A stretch of 64,000 nt of DNA from Proteus sp. FME41. Its GTDB lineage: Bacteria; Pseudomonadota; Gammaproteobacteria; Enterobacterales; Enterobacteriaceae. Below are positions 47,664 to 58,995 of this stretch, piece by piece. How positions within the stretch are numbered: position 1 is the first letter of the stretch; each line of letters begins with the position of its first letter. A model generated the notes under the pieces. The model worked only from the letters and a program-made list of their open reading frames with translations, was not told where the DNA came from and did not search any database. The stretch covers positions 248,001-312,000 of the forward strand of contig NZ_JABUYL010000001.1 in NCBI RefSeq assembly GCF_014897315.1, written 5' to 3'. The position numbers were made by a program, and so were the translations under genes.

Positions 47664-48701
47664 TTGACAAATCTAACCATAGCGTTAGATGCGATGGGCG
47701 GGGACTTCGGTCCTCGCATCACAGTGCCTGCTTGTTTGCGGGCGCTGGCATCTAATCCTCATTTAAAAATATTGCTGGTAGGTCAACCAGACTCTATCTC
47801 TCCTCTGCTTGCAAATCAAAATGCCGAGCTAATCTCCCGTTTACACGTTATACCCGCAGAGCATATTGTCGCCAATGATGCTAAACCTTCACAAGCCATT
47901 AGGGCGAGTAAAGGAACTTCAATGCGAGTGGCACTTGATCTGGTGAAAACAGGTGAAGCACAAGCATGTGTAAGTGCAGGTAATACTGGCGTATTAATGG
48001 GATTAGCAAAACTTCGGCTTAATGCAATTGATGGAATTGAACGTCCTGCGCTGGTGTCAATATTGCCTAACCAGAAAAAAGGTAAGACAGTTGTTCTTGA
48101 TTTAGGCGCCAACGTTAACTGTGATAGCAAAATGCTGGTACAGTTTGCGATTATGGGTGCAGTGATGGCTGAAGAAATAGCAGGAATTGATTCACCTAAA
48201 GTTGCCCTTTTAAATATTGGTGAAGAAGAGAGTAAAGGATTAGATAATATCCGCGAAGCCGCTACAGTATTAAAATCGACACCTAATATTCATTATATTG
48301 GTTATGTTGAAGGTAATGAGTTACTGACAGGCAAAACTGATGTTCTGGTGTGTGATGGCTTCGCAGGTAATGTCTCCCTTAAAACAATGGAAGGGGTTAT
48401 TAGAGTTTTCCTTTCATTGATTAAATCTTCTACTACCGAAAATAAAAAAACGTCGTGGTGGATGAAAATATTGAAGAAGTGGTTACAAAAACGGCTAATT
48501 AAGCGTTTTGGACACATGAACCCCGACCAGTATAACGGTGCTTCTCTGTTAGGATTACGCGGTATCGTCATTAAAAGCCATGGTGGCGCAAATGAACGCG
48601 CGTTTACAGCAGCAATAGAACAGGCTGTTCATGCCGTCGAGCGAAAAATCCCAGAACGGATCGCTTCACGACTGACAACAGTATTACCCAAGAGCGATTG
48701 A
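47664..48701 (+). CDS. plsX: Phosphate acyltransferase PlsX
   Basis: 345 residues from a TTG start at 47664; the N-terminus [16 protein letters not shown] matches the family and no ATG is available. Further motifs are [34 protein letters not shown] and [16 protein letters not shown]. PlsX converts acyl-ACP to acyl-phosphate for phospholipid synthesis and sits at the inner membrane. It heads the fab cluster, with fabH four bases downstream. Confidence 0.97.
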   Translation: MTNLTIALDAMGGDFGPRITVPACLRALASNPHLKILLVGQPDSISPLLANQNAELISRLHVIPAEHIVANDAKPSQAIRASKGTSMRVALDLVKTGEAQACVSAGNTGVLMGLAKLRLNAIDGIERPALVSILPNQKKGKTVVLDLGANVNCDSKMLVQFAIMGAVMAEEIAGIDSPKVALLNIGEEESKGLDNIREAATVLKSTPNIHYIGYVEGNELLTGKTDVLVCDGFAGNVSLKTMEGVIRVFLSLIKSSTTENKKTSWWMKILKKWLQKRLIKRFGHMNPDQYNGASLLGLRGIVIKSHGGANERAFTAAIEQAVHAVERKIPERIASRLTTVLPKSD

Positions 48702-48705
48702 TAGA

Positions 48706-49659
48706 ATGTATACAAAAATCTTAGGTACTGGTAGTTACTTGCCTGTACAAGTGCGAACTAATGCCGATTTAGAAAAAATGGTTGAAACATCTGATGAGTG
48801 GATTGTTACCCGAACAGGTATTCATGAACGTCGGATTGCAACAGAAGAAGAAACCGTTGCCGTAATGGGGGCAGGTGCCGCTGAAAATGCATTAGAAATG
48901 TCAGGCATTGATAGACAAGATATTGGTTTGATTATCGTTGCAACAACATCGGGTTCACATGCGTTTCCGAGTGCTGCATGTCAAATTCAAAATACACTGG
49001 GTATCCGTGATTGTATTGCCTTTGATGTTGCTGCGGCATGTTCAGGTTTTGTTTATGCATTAAGTATTGCGGATCAATTTATTAAAGCAGGTTCTGTCAA
49101 GCATGCTCTTGTTATCGGTGCAGACAGATTATCCCATGCTTTAGATCCTGAAGATCGCGGTACTATTATTTTATTTGGTGATGCAGCCGGTGCCGCAGTA
49201 GTGGGTGCATCAGAAGAAAACGGCATTATCTCTACCCATTTACATTCAGATGGACGTTTTGGCGATTTATTAGCATTGCCTTACCAGAGTAGAGAAAATG
49301 AAGAGTTACCTGCTTACGTTACAATGGCAGGAAATGAAGTTTTTAAAGTCGCAGTTCGTGAACTTGCCCACATAGTGGATGAGACACTTGACGCTAACAA
49401 TATTGATAAATCTGAACTGGACTGGCTTGTGCCTCATCAGGCAAATTTAAGAATTATTTCAGCGACAGCGAAAAAGCTGGATATGACAATGGATAAAGTA
49501 GTGGTGACATTAGATCGCCACGGCAATACGTCAGCAGCATCAGTCCCAACAGCGTTAGATGAAGCTGTGAGAGATAATCGTATCCAACGTGGTCAGTTAA
49601 TTTTACTAGAAGCGTTTGGTGGAGGTTTTACTTGGGGTTCTGCACTTATCCGTTTTTAA
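48706..49659 (+). CDS. fabH: Beta-ketoacyl-ACP synthase III
   Basis: 317 residues. Catalytic cysteine 112 is in AAACSGF, the histidine in [10 protein letters not shown], and the asparagine in HGNTSAAS, giving the Cys-His-Asn triad. FabH condenses acetyl-CoA with malonyl-ACP to start fatty acid chains. It follows plsX by four bases and precedes fabD by 19, all in one operon. Confidence 0.98.
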   Translation: MYTKILGTGSYLPVQVRTNADLEKMVETSDEWIVTRTGIHERRIATEEETVAVMGAGAAENALEMSGIDRQDIGLIIVATTSGSHAFPSAACQIQNTLGIRDCIAFDVAAACSGFVYALSIADQFIKAGSVKHALVIGADRLSHALDPEDRGTIILFGDAAGAAVVGASEENGIISTHLHSDGRFGDLLALPYQSRENEELPAYVTMAGNEVFKVAVRELAHIVDETLDANNIDKSELDWLVPHQANLRIISATAKKLDMTMDKVVVTLDRHGNTSAASVPTALDEAVRDNRIQRGQLILLEAFGGGFTWGSALIRF

Positions 49660-49678
49660 TATTATCAGGAAAATAAAC

Positions 49679-50611
49679 ATGACTGATTTTGCAATGGTTT
49701 TCCCTGGACAGGGATCGCAAGCTGTTGGAATGCTAGCAGAACTTGCAGAGCACTATCCGATAGTGACTGAAACATTTGCTCAAGCATCTGATGTATTGGG
49801 TTACTCTCTTTGGGATCTCGTCCAAAATGGCCCTGAAGAAGAATTAAACAAAACGTGGAAAACACAGCCTGCATTATTAGCAGCATCCGTTGCTGTTTGG
49901 CGTGTATGGCAAGAAAAACAAGGCAAAATGCCACAAATGATGGCAGGTCACAGTCTTGGCGAGTATTCTGCTTTAGTCTGTGCGGGTGTTATTGATTTCG
50001 CAGCAGCAATTAAACTAGTAGAATTACGCGGACAGCTTATGCAAGAAGCTGTACCTGCAGGTACAGGCGCAATGTATGCCATTATTGGTCTGGATAATGA
50101 TGCTATTGCAAAGGCATGCGAAGATGCGGCACAAGGGCAAGTTGTTTCACCTGTAAACTTTAACTCTCCTGGTCAAGTTGTTATCGCGGGTAACAAAGAC
50201 GCCGTAGAGCGCGCAGGTGTTTTATGTAAAGAAGCGGGTGCTAAACGTGCTTTACCATTAGCTGTGAGCGTACCTTCTCACTGTGCTTTAATGAAACCTG
50301 CAGCGGATAAACTTGCAGTTGCATTACAAGAAATTGAATTTAAACAGCCTGAAATTCAGGTCGTTAACAACGTTGATGTGAAAGCACAAACCGAGGCTAA
50401 TGCTATCCGTGATGCGTTAGTTCGTCAGCTTTATAATCCCGTTCGTTGGACTGAAACGGTTGAGCTTATTGCTGAAAAAGGTATCACACAACTATTAGAA
50501 ATCGGCCCAGGAAAAGTATTAACGGGTTTAACAAAACGAATTTCTAAAGAAATGAATGCTACAGCAGTTAATGATATCGCATCATTGGATGCTGCATTAA
50601 GAAATGACTGA
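49679..50611 (+). CDS. fabD: Malonyl-CoA:ACP transacylase
   Basis: 310 residues from the ATG at 49679, which has CAGGAAA upstream; the longer frame from 49616 would overlap fabH. The N-terminus MTDFAMVFPGQGSQ and the nucleophile serine 92 in GHSLGEY are typical. It moves malonyl groups from CoA to acyl carrier protein. Operon with fabH and fabG. Confidence 0.98.
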   Translation: MTDFAMVFPGQGSQAVGMLAELAEHYPIVTETFAQASDVLGYSLWDLVQNGPEEELNKTWKTQPALLAASVAVWRVWQEKQGKMPQMMAGHSLGEYSALVCAGVIDFAAAIKLVELRGQLMQEAVPAGTGAMYAIIGLDNDAIAKACEDAAQGQVVSPVNFNSPGQVVIAGNKDAVERAGVLCKEAGAKRALPLAVSVPSHCALMKPAADKLAVALQEIEFKQPEIQVVNNVDVKAQTEANAIRDALVRQLYNPVRWTETVELIAEKGITQLLEIGPGKVLTGLTKRISKEMNATAVNDIASLDAALRND

Positions 50612-50619
50612 GGGATCTC

Positions 50620-51354
50620 ATGGGATTTGACGGAAAAATAGCGCTAGTTACTGGTGCAAGCCGTGGTATCGGCCGTGCGATTGCAGAAGATTTAGTTGCA
50701 CGTGGCGCAATCGTAATTGGCACCGCAACGAGTGAAAATGGTGCGCAAGCTATCAGCGAATATTTAGGCGATAAAGGTAAAGGTTTTGTGTTAAATGTCA
50801 CAGAAAACGACTCTATCGAAAAATTTTTAGCAGATGTGCGTGCTGAATTTGGCGAAATTGATATTTTGGTCAATAATGCAGGTATTACTCGTGATAACCT
50901 GTTGATGCGCATGAAAGATGACGAGTGGCAAGATATTATTGACACAAATCTTTCATCAGTCTTCCGTCTGTCTAAAGCAGTTATGCGTGCTATGATGAAA
51001 AAACGTTATGGTCGTATAATTACCATTGGTTCTGTTGTTGGAACCATGGGTAACGCAGGACAGGCAAACTACGCGGCGGCAAAAGCGGGTGTGATTGGTT
51101 TTAGTAAATCATTAGCACGCGAAGTTGCTTCCCGTGGCATTACGGTGAATGTTGTTGCACCTGGTTTTATCGAAACTGATATGACTAGAGCATTAACAGA
51201 AGACCAAAAAGCAGGTATTTTATCTCAAGTTCCTGCTAACCGTTTAGGTGATGCCAAAGAGATTGCCAGTGCTGTAGCTTTCTTAGCTTCTGATGAAGCA
51301 AGCTATATCACGGGTGAAACATTGCATGTCAATGGTGGCATGTACATGATCTAA
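50620..51354 (+). CDS. fabG: 3-oxoacyl-ACP reductase
   Basis: 244 residues, a classical short-chain dehydrogenase. The NADPH site is TGASRGIG, followed by NNAG, and the catalytic Ser-Tyr-Lys lie in GSVVGTMGNAGQANYAAAK. It reduces 3-oxoacyl-ACP in fatty acid elongation. Eight bases after fabD. Confidence 0.98.
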   Translation: MGFDGKIALVTGASRGIGRAIAEDLVARGAIVIGTATSENGAQAISEYLGDKGKGFVLNVTENDSIEKFLADVRAEFGEIDILVNNAGITRDNLLMRMKDDEWQDIIDTNLSSVFRLSKAVMRAMMKKRYGRIITIGSVVGTMGNAGQANYAAAKAGVIGFSKSLAREVASRGITVNVVAPGFIETDMTRALTEDQKAGILSQVPANRLGDAKEIASAVAFLASDEASYITGETLHVNGGMYMI

Positions 51355-51511
51355 TTATGGGGACGTCTTTATATTTGCTTTTTGCGTACAATATAATGCA
51401 AAATATAGCGAATAAAGTAGTCCACACAGTCGGGATTGGTTAGATCTTTTCCTGTATTTATAAACTAAGAAAATCATCGCGCAAGCGAGTTTTGATAGGA
51501 AATTTAATAGT

Positions 51512-51748
51512 ATGAGCACTATCGACGAACGCGTTAAGAAAATCATTGTAGAACAACTGGGTGTTAAAGAGGAAGAAGTTGTAAATTCGGCTTCATTTGT
51601 TGATGACTTAGGCGCTGATTCTCTTGACACAGTTGAGCTGGTAATGGCTCTGGAAGAAGAATTCGATATCGAAATCCCAGACGAAGAAGCAGAAAAAATT
51701 ACTACAGTTCAAGCTGCTATTGATTACGTTGAAAACGCAGGTAAATAA
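51512..51748 (+). CDS. acpP: Acyl carrier protein
   Basis: 78 residues, very acidic. Phosphopantetheine attaches to serine 37 in [23 protein letters not shown] lies upstream of the ATG. The 157-base gap after fabG suggests an additional promoter, as in E. coli where acpP is made in large excess. It is followed by a strong hairpin that should reduce read-through into fabF. Confidence 0.98.
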
Positions 51749-51758
51749 GCTTGCTAAT

Positions 51759-51788
51759 CTAGGCGGTCACTCGACCGCCTATATTTTT
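51759..51788 (+). terminator. Hairpin between acpP and fabF
   Basis: AGGCGGTC pairs with GACCGCCT (51761-51780) over a four-base loop, followed by ATATTTTT. Confidence 0.85.
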
Positions 51789-51822
51789 AATCCTAAACTT
51801 TTTCCCTCCTTGGAGGATAAGC

Positions 51823-53064
51823 GTGTCTAAGCGTCGTGTAGTTGTGACCGGACTAGGCATGTTATCTCCTGTCGGTAATAACGCAGAAGCTTCTTGGGAA
51901 GCGGTGTGTGCCGGACAGAGTGGTATCGGCCTTATCGAAGATTTTGACACCAGTCATCATGCGACTAAATTCGCAGGATTGGTTAAAGATTTCAATCATG
52001 AAGATTATAATCTTTCGCGTAAAGACGCGCGCAAGATGGATCTTTTTATTCAATATGGTATTGCAGCTGGTGTGCAAGCCATGGCGGATTCAGGTCTTGA
52101 AGTAACAGAAGCCAATGCAAGTCGTATTGGAGCTGCTATTGGTTCTGGTATTGGTGGCTTAGGCCTTATCGAAGAAAACCACACGTCAATGACAAATGGT
52201 GGACCTCGTAAAATTAGCCCATTCTTTGTACCTTCAACTATTATTAACATGGTTGCAGGACATCTAAGCATTATGTATGGTCTTCGTGGCCCTACAATCT
52301 CTATCGCAACTGCATGTACATCAGGTGTTCATAATATTGGACATGCTGCACGTATTATCGCTTATGGTGATGCAGATGCAATGCTCGCAGGCGGTGCTGA
52401 AAAAGCAACCACACCATTAGGTTTGGGTGGCTTTGGTGCAGTTCGTGCATTATCTACACGTAACGATAACCCTCAAGCGGCTAGCCGTCCATGGGATAAA
52501 GATCGTGATGGTTTCGTGTTAGGTGATGGTGCGGGTGTTCTCGTTTTAGAAGAATACGAACACGCTAAAAACCGTGGCGCTAAAATTTATGCTGAAGTGG
52601 TTGGTTTTGGTATGAGCAGTGATGCTTATCACATGACTTCACCAGCAGAAAATGGCGAAGGTGGTGCGTTGGCGATGACAAACGCACTGAAAGATGCAGG
52701 TATTGCTTCATCAGTCGTGGGGTATATCAACGCACACGGAACATCAACAAATGCCGGTGATGTGGCTGAAGCACAAGCGGTTGAAAACGTATTTGGCAAA
52801 GGCACTGAGGTGTTAGTTAGCTCAACAAAATCGATGACAGGTCACTTATTAGGTGCTGCTGGAGCGATTGAGTCTATCTTTACTATTCTTTCGCTACGCG
52901 ATCAAATCGTCCCTCCAACTATTAACCTCGATAATCAAGACGAAAAATGTCATCTTGATTTCGTTCCCAATAAAGCACGTAAAGTTGAGAACATGGAATA
53001 TGCTCTGTGTAACTCATTTGGCTTTGGTGGGACTAATGGTTCAATTCTCTTTAAGCGCGTATAA
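51823..53064 (+). CDS. fabF: Beta-ketoacyl-ACP synthase II
   Basis: 413 residues, matching E. coli FabF (413). The start is a GTG at 51823 with TTGGAGG eight bases upstream. The catalytic cysteine is in [17 protein letters not shown], and the two histidines are in [11 protein letters not shown] and [11 protein letters not shown]. FabF elongates acyl-ACP and is important for the 16:1 to 18:1 step at low temperature. Terminator follows. Confidence 0.98.
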   Translation: MSKRRVVVTGLGMLSPVGNNAEASWEAVCAGQSGIGLIEDFDTSHHATKFAGLVKDFNHEDYNLSRKDARKMDLFIQYGIAAGVQAMADSGLEVTEANASRIGAAIGSGIGGLGLIEENHTSMTNGGPRKISPFFVPSTIINMVAGHLSIMYGLRGPTISIATACTSGVHNIGHAARIIAYGDADAMLAGGAEKATTPLGLGGFGAVRALSTRNDNPQAASRPWDKDRDGFVLGDGAGVLVLEEYEHAKNRGAKIYAEVVGFGMSSDAYHMTSPAENGEGGALAMTNALKDAGIASSVVGYINAHGTSTNAGDVAEAQAVENVFGKGTEVLVSSTKSMTGHLLGAAGAIESIFTILSLRDQIVPPTINLDNQDEKCHLDFVPNKARKVENMEYALCNSFGFGGTNGSILFKRV

Positions 53065-53095
53065 ACCGTTTTTTGTAGAAAATTGAAAAATGCCT

Positions 53096-53128
53096 AAAGG
53101 CCCAGGATTATTCTGGGTCTTTTATTTT
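53096..53128 (+). terminator. Terminator of fabF
   Basis: CCCAG (53101-53105) pairs with CTGGG (53113-53117), with further pairing outside, followed by TCTTTTATTTT. Confidence 0.75.
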
Positions 53129-53197
53129 GTCCTTTTACTGCCAGTTGTTTTATCATGTGCAGATTGATATCAATAACATAGATGTAAGGTGTGTTAG

Positions 53198-54025
53198 ATG
53201 CATTGGGTAAACGGACAACAGCAGCAAAATGTTGATGCAAGTGACAGAGCAATACAATTTGGTGATGGTTGTTTTACTACACTGGCTATTGAAAAAGGAA
53301 AGCCCACCTTATTGTCTACACATATCAACCGCTTAAAACAAGGCTGTGATGTACTTTTTTTGCCTTATCCTAATTGGTCTGAATTAGAACGCCATATTAT
53401 TGATATCGCCTCAGATACCCAAGTAAAAGGTGTTATTAAAGTGATTATCAGTCGTGGTTATGGCGGCCGAGGCTATTCTCCTAATGGGTTGTTTACACCA
53501 ACAGTAATAACTTCTTTATCATCATATCCTGAACATTATCGCCACCAGCAAAATAAAGGTGTTTCGCTCGGTCTTAGTCCTGTTACTCTAGGGAGAAATC
53601 CCATGTTAGCCGGTATTAAGCATCTAAACCGCTTAGAACAAGTGCTTATCAAGTATCATTTAGAAAAAACAGAATTTGATGATGTATTGGTGTGTGATAA
53701 TGAAGGATATTTAGTTGAAGCGAATGCTGCTAATCTTTTTTGGCGTAAAGGAAAGACTCTTTTTACGCCTGATCTTACAGATTCAGGCGTAAATGGCATT
53801 ATGCGCCAATCGATTTTTCAAATAGCTCAAAATTATCATTGGAAAATTGATATTGTGAGAGAGAAACCGGAAACCCTTTATCATGCGGATGAAATTTGGT
53901 TAACAAATAGCTTGATGCCAGTGATCCCAGTTTCACGCATTACTTTTTCAGATGATAAGTGCTATCAGTATCCTTGTAGAGAGTATTATCATGTTGTTTT
54001 ACAACACTGTTTGTCACTTAAATAG
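53198..54025 (+). CDS. pabC: Aminodeoxychorismate lyase
   Basis: 275 residues, fold-type IV PLP enzyme. The PLP lysine is in MLAGIKHLNRLEQV, and the family motifs RAIQFGDGCFTT, LVEANAANLFW and GVNGIMRQSI are present. It splits 4-amino-4-deoxychorismate into p-aminobenzoate and pyruvate for folate synthesis. The gene lies between fabF and mltG as in E. coli and is separated from fabF by a terminator, so it starts a new transcript of pabC-mltG-tmk-holB. Confidence 0.96.
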   Translation: MHWVNGQQQQNVDASDRAIQFGDGCFTTLAIEKGKPTLLSTHINRLKQGCDVLFLPYPNWSELERHIIDIASDTQVKGVIKVIISRGYGGRGYSPNGLFTPTVITSLSSYPEHYRHQQNKGVSLGLSPVTLGRNPMLAGIKHLNRLEQVLIKYHLEKTEFDDVLVCDNEGYLVEANAANLFWRKGKTLFTPDLTDSGVNGIMRQSIFQIAQNYHWKIDIVREKPETLYHADEIWLTNSLMPVIPVSRITFSDDKCYQYPCREYYHVVLQHCLSLK

Positions 54026-54042
54026 AATTTGATGAGTTATAA

Positions 54043-55065
54043 ATGAAGATAAAAAAAATAGTATGGATAGTTTTTTTTGCCTTATTGATTAGCCTTGGTG
54101 CAGTTGCATTGTATATGATGCAACATATTCGAGGCCTAGAAGAAAATATTGTTGTAAAACAAGATGAAATGCTACTGACTGTGCCAGCAGGAACAGGGCG
54201 TGTTGCCATGGAGCAACTATTAATAAAAAATAATCTGCTTAATGAAAGCGATTATTTTCAGATGTTATTAAAAGCGAAACCAGAACTAAGCCAATTTAAA
54301 GCAGGAACCTACCGTTTAACAAAAGGTATGACACTGCGAGATATTTTGTTACTCATCAAGAGTGGTAAAGAGGCTCAATTTACAATCCGCTTTATTGAAG
54401 GTAGCCGTTTAAAAGACTGGCAATCTATCTTTGAACAAGCACCTCAATTGAGTATTATCGCTCATACGATGGATAGCGATAAATTGCGTCAAGAAATAGG
54501 AATAAAGTCTGAAATAGTGAATTTAGAAGGCTGGTTTGCACCAGATACATACCATTACACAGCGGGTACGACAGACGTCGCAATTTTAAAACGTGCCTAT
54601 CAACAAATGGAAAAAACATTAGAAGAAGAGTGGATTAAACGCGATAGTGACTTACCGTATAAATCGGCTTATGAGATGCTTATCATGGCATCAATCATTG
54701 AAAAAGAGACGGGCATTGATGCGGAAAGAACAAAAGTCGCGTCTGTTTTTGTTAATCGATTAAAAACTAACATGCGATTACAGACCGACCCAACGGTCAT
54801 CTATGGTTTAGGTGATAAATATAGAGGCACGATTTATCGTAGTGATTTAAATGGTTATACCCCTTATAACACGTATCAAATTGATGGATTACCGCCAACA
54901 CCAATAGCAATGCCAGGTGTTGCTTCAATTAGAGCTGCTGCACATCCGGCGGATACGCGTTATCTTTATTTTGTTGCTGATGGAACGGGTGGTCATAAAT
55001 TTTCAACCACACTTAATGAACACAATAAAGCCGTCGCACAATATCGACGCTTACAACAAAGATAA
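54043..55065 (+). CDS. mltG: Endolytic murein transglycosylase MltG
   Basis: 340 residues. An N-terminal membrane anchor (about residues 4-24) precedes a LysM-like subdomain and the YceG domain. The catalytic glutamate is in [15 protein letters not shown], followed by [18 protein letters not shown] and [14 protein letters not shown]. MltG cuts nascent glycan strands at the inner membrane and sets their length. It starts 17 bases after pabC. Confidence 0.96.
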   Translation: MKIKKIVWIVFFALLISLGAVALYMMQHIRGLEENIVVKQDEMLLTVPAGTGRVAMEQLLIKNNLLNESDYFQMLLKAKPELSQFKAGTYRLTKGMTLRDILLLIKSGKEAQFTIRFIEGSRLKDWQSIFEQAPQLSIIAHTMDSDKLRQEIGIKSEIVNLEGWFAPDTYHYTAGTTDVAILKRAYQQMEKTLEEEWIKRDSDLPYKSAYEMLIMASIIEKETGIDAERTKVASVFVNRLKTNMRLQTDPTVIYGLGDKYRGTIYRSDLNGYTPYNTYQIDGLPPTPIAMPGVASIRAAAHPADTRYLYFVADGTGGHKFSTTLNEHNKAVAQYRRLQQR

Positions 55066-55067
55066 TT

Positions 55068-55715
55068 ATGAACAACAGTAAATTTATTGTAATTGAAGGA
55101 TTAGAAGGCGCTGGAAAAACCAGTGCAATTCAAACCGTTATTGATACATTAAAAGAAAAAAACATTACTAACTTAGCATTTACTCGTGAGCCTGGTGGCA
55201 CACCGCTCGCAGAAAAATTGCGTGAACTTATCAAACAAGGTATTGAAGGCGAAAAAGTTACAGATAAAGCCGAATTATTAATGTTATATGCCGCACGCGT
55301 TCAGCTTATCGAAAATGTGATAAAACCTGCCCTTGCCGAGGGGAAATGGGTGATTGGTGATAGGCATGATCTCTCTTCGCAAGCCTATCAAGGTGGGGGA
55401 CGAGGTTTGGATAAAGATCTTATGCTGTCACTTCGTAATACGGTTCTTGGTGATTTTCGCCCTGATTTGACGTTATACCTTGATTTAGATCCTGCTATTG
55501 GTTTAGCGAGAGCAAGGGCTCGTGGTGAGTTAGACCGAATTGAAAAAGAATCGATGGACTTCTTTTATCGTACTCGTGAGCGTTATCAGGCCTTAGCTAA
55601 AGGTGATGAGACTATTATCACCATTGATGCATCACAAGTTATCGAAAAAGTACAAGCAGATATCCGCCAAACGCTAACCACATGGTTAGTCCAGCAGGAA
55701 AATAAAGTATCATGA
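55068..55715 (+). CDS. tmk: Thymidylate kinase
   Basis: 215 residues. The P-loop is GLEGAGKTS, the DRH motif is in [19 protein letters not shown], and the lid lies near [12 protein letters not shown]. It phosphorylates dTMP to dTDP. Two bases after mltG; its stop overlaps the holB ATG (ATGA), so translation is coupled. Confidence 0.98.
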   Translation: MNNSKFIVIEGLEGAGKTSAIQTVIDTLKEKNITNLAFTREPGGTPLAEKLRELIKQGIEGEKVTDKAELLMLYAARVQLIENVIKPALAEGKWVIGDRHDLSSQAYQGGGRGLDKDLMLSLRNTVLGDFRPDLTLYLDLDPAIGLARARARGELDRIEKESMDFFYRTRERYQALAKGDETIITIDASQVIEKVQADIRQTLTTWLVQQENKVS

Positions 55716-56695
55716 ATTGGTATCCTTGGTTAAATCAGGCATATCGGCAACTTATTAGTATGTATCAAGAAGGGCGAGGTCATCACGCTCTGCTTTTACA
55801 TGCAACAGAAGGGATGGGGGCAGAGGCACTCTCTTATGGCTTAAGTCGTTGGTTAATGTGTCAGAATAAACAGGGATTAAAAAGTTGTAACGAGTGCCAT
55901 AGCTGTCGCTTGATGCTTGCTGAAACACACCCTGATTGGCATATTTTACAAAGTGAAAAAGGTAAGTCATCAGTGGGTATTGAAGCGGTCAGAAAAATCA
56001 CTGAAAAACTAGAACACCATGCTCAACAAAGTGGTGCCAGAGTGGTTTGGATAAAAAATGTCGAAGCATTAACTGAAGCTGCAGCAAATGCATTGTTAAA
56101 AACGTTAGAAGAGCCACCTAAAAATACTTATTTTTTAATGAATTGCCAACAGCCTGAAGTTTTATTAGCGACATTACGTAGTCGTTGTTTCTGTTACCAT
56201 TTATCAACGCCAGATATTCAGCCGGCAATACATTGGTTACAGCAACAGTTACCGAATATGACTTATGCCAATGGGGTAACAGCGCTTAATTTATCGCAAC
56301 AAGCTCCTCTTTTGGCGTTGTCATTATTAAAAGATGAATGGCAAGAAAGAAATACCTTCTGTCAAGCGTTACAAACCAGCTTACAACAACATGATTTATA
56401 TGTATTTTTACCACAATTAAATCAAGATAATATTGATCGCCGATTGTACTGGTTATTATCACTGTTACTTGATGCATTAAAATATCAAACAAATGCACAA
56501 GCCTATTGTGTTAACCAAGATCAACAGCCTTTAATTATGGCATTATCACAATGGCCTTCATCTGTATTGTTAACCACAATTGATGGCTGGAAACAGTGTC
56601 GTTATCAAATAATGACTATTCCTGCCTTAAACAAAGAATTATTACTGGCAGAACAACTGCTAGATTGGGAAAATCAGTTAGTAACACGAAATTAA
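55712..56695 (+). CDS. holB: DNA polymerase III subunit delta'
   Basis: 327 residues. The AAA+-like N-terminal domain lacks a proper Walker A, as in all delta' subunits, but keeps the zinc module ([10 protein letters not shown]), the sensor-1-like region [20 protein letters not shown] and EEPPKNTYF with the SRC motif (LRSRCF). The C-terminal helical collar follows. It is part of the clamp loader. ATGA overlap with tmk. Confidence 0.96.
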   Translation: MNWYPWLNQAYRQLISMYQEGRGHHALLLHATEGMGAEALSYGLSRWLMCQNKQGLKSCNECHSCRLMLAETHPDWHILQSEKGKSSVGIEAVRKITEKLEHHAQQSGARVVWIKNVEALTEAAANALLKTLEEPPKNTYFLMNCQQPEVLLATLRSRCFCYHLSTPDIQPAIHWLQQQLPNMTYANGVTALNLSQQAPLLALSLLKDEWQERNTFCQALQTSLQQHDLYVFLPQLNQDNIDRRLYWLLSLLLDALKYQTNAQAYCVNQDQQPLIMALSQWPSSVLLTTIDGWKQCRYQIMTIPALNKELLLAEQLLDWENQLVTRN

Positions 56696-56773
56696 TCCGT
56701 CATATAAAATTAATTGCGGTTTAGCTGTAATAAATAACATCTATAAGTCATATCAGATAAATGAGAGTACGTT

Positions 56774-57559
56774 ATGTTTTTAGTTGATTCACACTGCCAT
56801 CTCGACAGCTTAGATTATGAAAATTTACATAAAAATATTGATGATGTTGTCGAAAAAGCACAGCAGCGTGATGTTCAATATATGTTAGCTGTAGCAACAA
56901 CTTTGCCCGGTTTCAAAAATATGCGTGAGCTTATCGGAAAACGTGACAATATCGCATTCTCTTGCGGTATCCATCCTTTAAATTTAGACGAAGGTCATGA
57001 CGTTGAAGAGTTAGCACGCTTAGCGGCAGCCCCCGACGTGGTTGCCTTAGGTGAAACAGGGTTAGATTACTATTACCAACAAGAAAATGCGGCATTACAA
57101 CGTGATATTTTTCGTGAGCATATTCGTATCGGTCGACAAGTCAACAAACCCGTTATCGTACATACACGCAGTGCTCGTGAAGACACCTTGTCGATTTTAA
57201 AAGAAGAGAAAGTACAAGATTGTGGTGGTGTATTACATTGCTTTACTGAAGATAAAGAAACCGCGACTAAATTACTTGATCTTGGAATGTACATCTCTTT
57301 TTCAGGCATTGTGACATTTAGAAATGCAGAACAAATTAGAGAAGCCGCACGCATTGTGCCACTGGATAGAATTTTAGTTGAAACAGATTCGCCATATTTA
57401 GCACCCGTGCCGCATCGTGGTAAAGAAAATCAACCCGCTTATGTCCGTGATGTCGCTGAATATATGGCTGTATTAAAAGGCGTGAGTGTTGAAGCGTTAG
57501 CACAACAAACAACACGTAATTTTGCTACTCTTTTTCATATTCAAAATTTATCCGCTTAA
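56774..57559 (+). CDS. ycfH: TatD-family metal-dependent hydrolase YcfH
   Basis: 261 residues. Metal ligands are in DSHCHLD at the N-terminus, GETGLDYYY, VIVHTRSAR, LHCFTEDKE and VETDSPYLAP, the complete TatD set. TatD proteins are TIM-barrel 3'-5' DNases or related hydrolases. Related YcfH proteins also act on D-tyrosyl-type or nucleic acid substrates, so the exact role is open. Conserved position after holB. Confidence 0.95.
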   Translation: MFLVDSHCHLDSLDYENLHKNIDDVVEKAQQRDVQYMLAVATTLPGFKNMRELIGKRDNIAFSCGIHPLNLDEGHDVEELARLAAAPDVVALGETGLDYYYQQENAALQRDIFREHIRIGRQVNKPVIVHTRSAREDTLSILKEEKVQDCGGVLHCFTEDKETATKLLDLGMYISFSGIVTFRNAEQIREAARIVPLDRILVETDSPYLAPVPHRGKENQPAYVRDVAEYMAVLKGVSVEALAQQTTRNFATLFHIQNLSA

Positions 57560-57601
57560 TTAAGTTGTTCAGGAATTAAAATAGATAATAAGGTGATAGA
57601 A

Positions 57602-57952
57602 ATGGCAGAAGAAACAATTTTCAGTAAGATTATTCGTGGCGAAATTCCGGCTAACATCGTTTTCCAAGATGATACAGTTACCGCATTTCGTGATATTTCG
57701 CCTCAAGCACCCACACATATTTTGATTATTCCTAATAAATTGATCCCCACCGTAAATGATGTGACTGCGGAAGATGAGCAAGTGTTAGGACACCTTTTTG
57801 TGGTTGCTGCAAAAATTGCCCAACAAGAAGGTATTGCTGAAGATGGCTATCGTTTAGTGATGAACTGCAATAAACATGGTGGACAAGAAGTTTTCCATAT
57901 CCATATGCATTTACTGGGTGGTAAATCATTGGGGCCATTATTAAGCCAATAA
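57602..57952 (+). CDS. hinT: Purine nucleoside phosphoramidase HinT
   Basis: 116 residues from the ATG at 57602, with AAGGTG seven bases upstream; the GTG at 57593 is part of that ribosome site. HIT-family motif HIHMHLLGG is present, with [16 protein letters not shown] before it. HinT hydrolyses AMP-lysine and similar phosphoramidates. Slightly shorter at the C-terminus than E. coli HinT (119), which ends HKGL. It leads a group with ycfL, lpoB and thiK. Confidence 0.97.
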   Translation: MAEETIFSKIIRGEIPANIVFQDDTVTAFRDISPQAPTHILIIPNKLIPTVNDVTAEDEQVLGHLFVVAAKIAQQEGIAEDGYRLVMNCNKHGGQEVFHIHMHLLGGKSLGPLLSQ

Positions 57953-57991
57953 TCAATATGATGCTAAAAGTAAGATAACAGGAAGTAATAC

Positions 57992-58393
57992 ATGATAAGA
58001 CAAGGTAAGGCTATTTACGCATTACTTATTGCTGTATGTATGACGACATTGCTTTCTGGATGTTTATCATCTCATTCAGATAATAAACTCTATTTTAATC
58101 GTCAGCAGGCCATTATTATGGAGCCCTCAGTATTAGTCGTGGGTATTGTGGCTGGGCAACCGACACTCGACCACCATGCTAATGGTACAAGAGCGACAGT
58201 AATGCTATCAAATACACAATCTTATCCTGTCTCTATCCGTTATCGTTTTTACTGGTATAACGAACAAGGGCTTGAAATATCGCCTGCTGGGCATGTAAAT
58301 GATGTAACTATTCTGGGTGATGGTGATATGGAAATTAGCGCTGATGTGCCAGATAAAACCATTAGTTATGTCAGAGTTTATCTCTTTACTTAG
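57992..58393 (+). CDS. ycfL: YcfL-family lipoprotein
   Basis: 133 residues with a lipoprotein signal (TTLLSGCLSSHSD; lipobox LSGC). The mature domain is a DUF1425 beta sandwich (ARVMLSN-like TRATVMLSNTQSYPVSIRYR, FYWYNEQGLEISP). Function unknown. Conserved between hinT and lpoB in Enterobacterales; 39 bases after hinT. Confidence 0.9.
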   Translation: MIRQGKAIYALLIAVCMTTLLSGCLSSHSDNKLYFNRQQAIIMEPSVLVVGIVAGQPTLDHHANGTRATVMLSNTQSYPVSIRYRFYWYNEQGLEISPAGHVNDVTILGDGDMEISADVPDKTISYVRVYLFT

Positions 58394-58410
58394 GATAAGG
58401 TAACGCGAGT

Positions 58411-58995
58411 ATGAAAAGACTTCTATTTGTGGCGATGTCTGTATTTTTATTAGCAGGTTGTCCATCCATGTTGCCACAACAACCGCCTGTCCCTATAGAG
58501 CCTGTTACGCCTACAGTGCCAGTAGAGGAACCCTCTAAACCGATAGAACCACCAATTGAAGTAGTGCCAACACCCCCTAAAATCACTAGCATTAATTGGA
58601 ATGCGGCAGTGACACCTTTAATAAGAGAGATGGCAGTTACTGACGATTTAGAACCGGGTAAATTAATCGTTGTTGATAATGTTAAAAATAACTCAGGTGG
58701 AAATATCCAAGCAGTTAATGCCGCCAATACGATTATCGAATCAGTTAATAGTATTAGCGCGTTACAAACGGTACCTTATGCACAAATGATGTCAGCACGA
58801 AAAGCGCTAGGTCTATCAGGAGAAGACAGCCTTGGTCTTCGTAGTGCCGCAATTGGCTTAGCTCGCTATTTAAAAGCAGATTATATTTTATTCTCAACGG
58901 TTGATGGTAAAAAAGATAATCGCGTCATCAGCATGCAGTTAATGTCGGTTTCTTCTGGTGAAATTCTTTGGACTGGGCGTCATCAAGTTGAGTGA
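58411..58995 (+). CDS. lpoB: Penicillin-binding protein activator LpoB
   Basis: 194 residues. Lipobox LLAGC, then a Pro/Glu/Val-rich flexible linker (about residues 22-60), then the compact TolB-like domain with LIVVDNVKNNSGGNIQAVNA and YLKADYILFSTVDGKK. LpoB is anchored in the outer membrane and reaches through the murein to activate PBP1b. 17 bases after ycfL; the end overlaps the following thiK frame. Confidence 0.95.
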   Translation: MKRLLFVAMSVFLLAGCPSMLPQQPPVPIEPVTPTVPVEEPSKPIEPPIEVVPTPPKITSINWNAAVTPLIREMAVTDDLEPGKLIVVDNVKNNSGGNIQAVNAANTIIESVNSISALQTVPYAQMMSARKALGLSGEDSLGLRSAAIGLARYLKADYILFSTVDGKKDNRVISMQLMSVSSGEILWTGRHQVE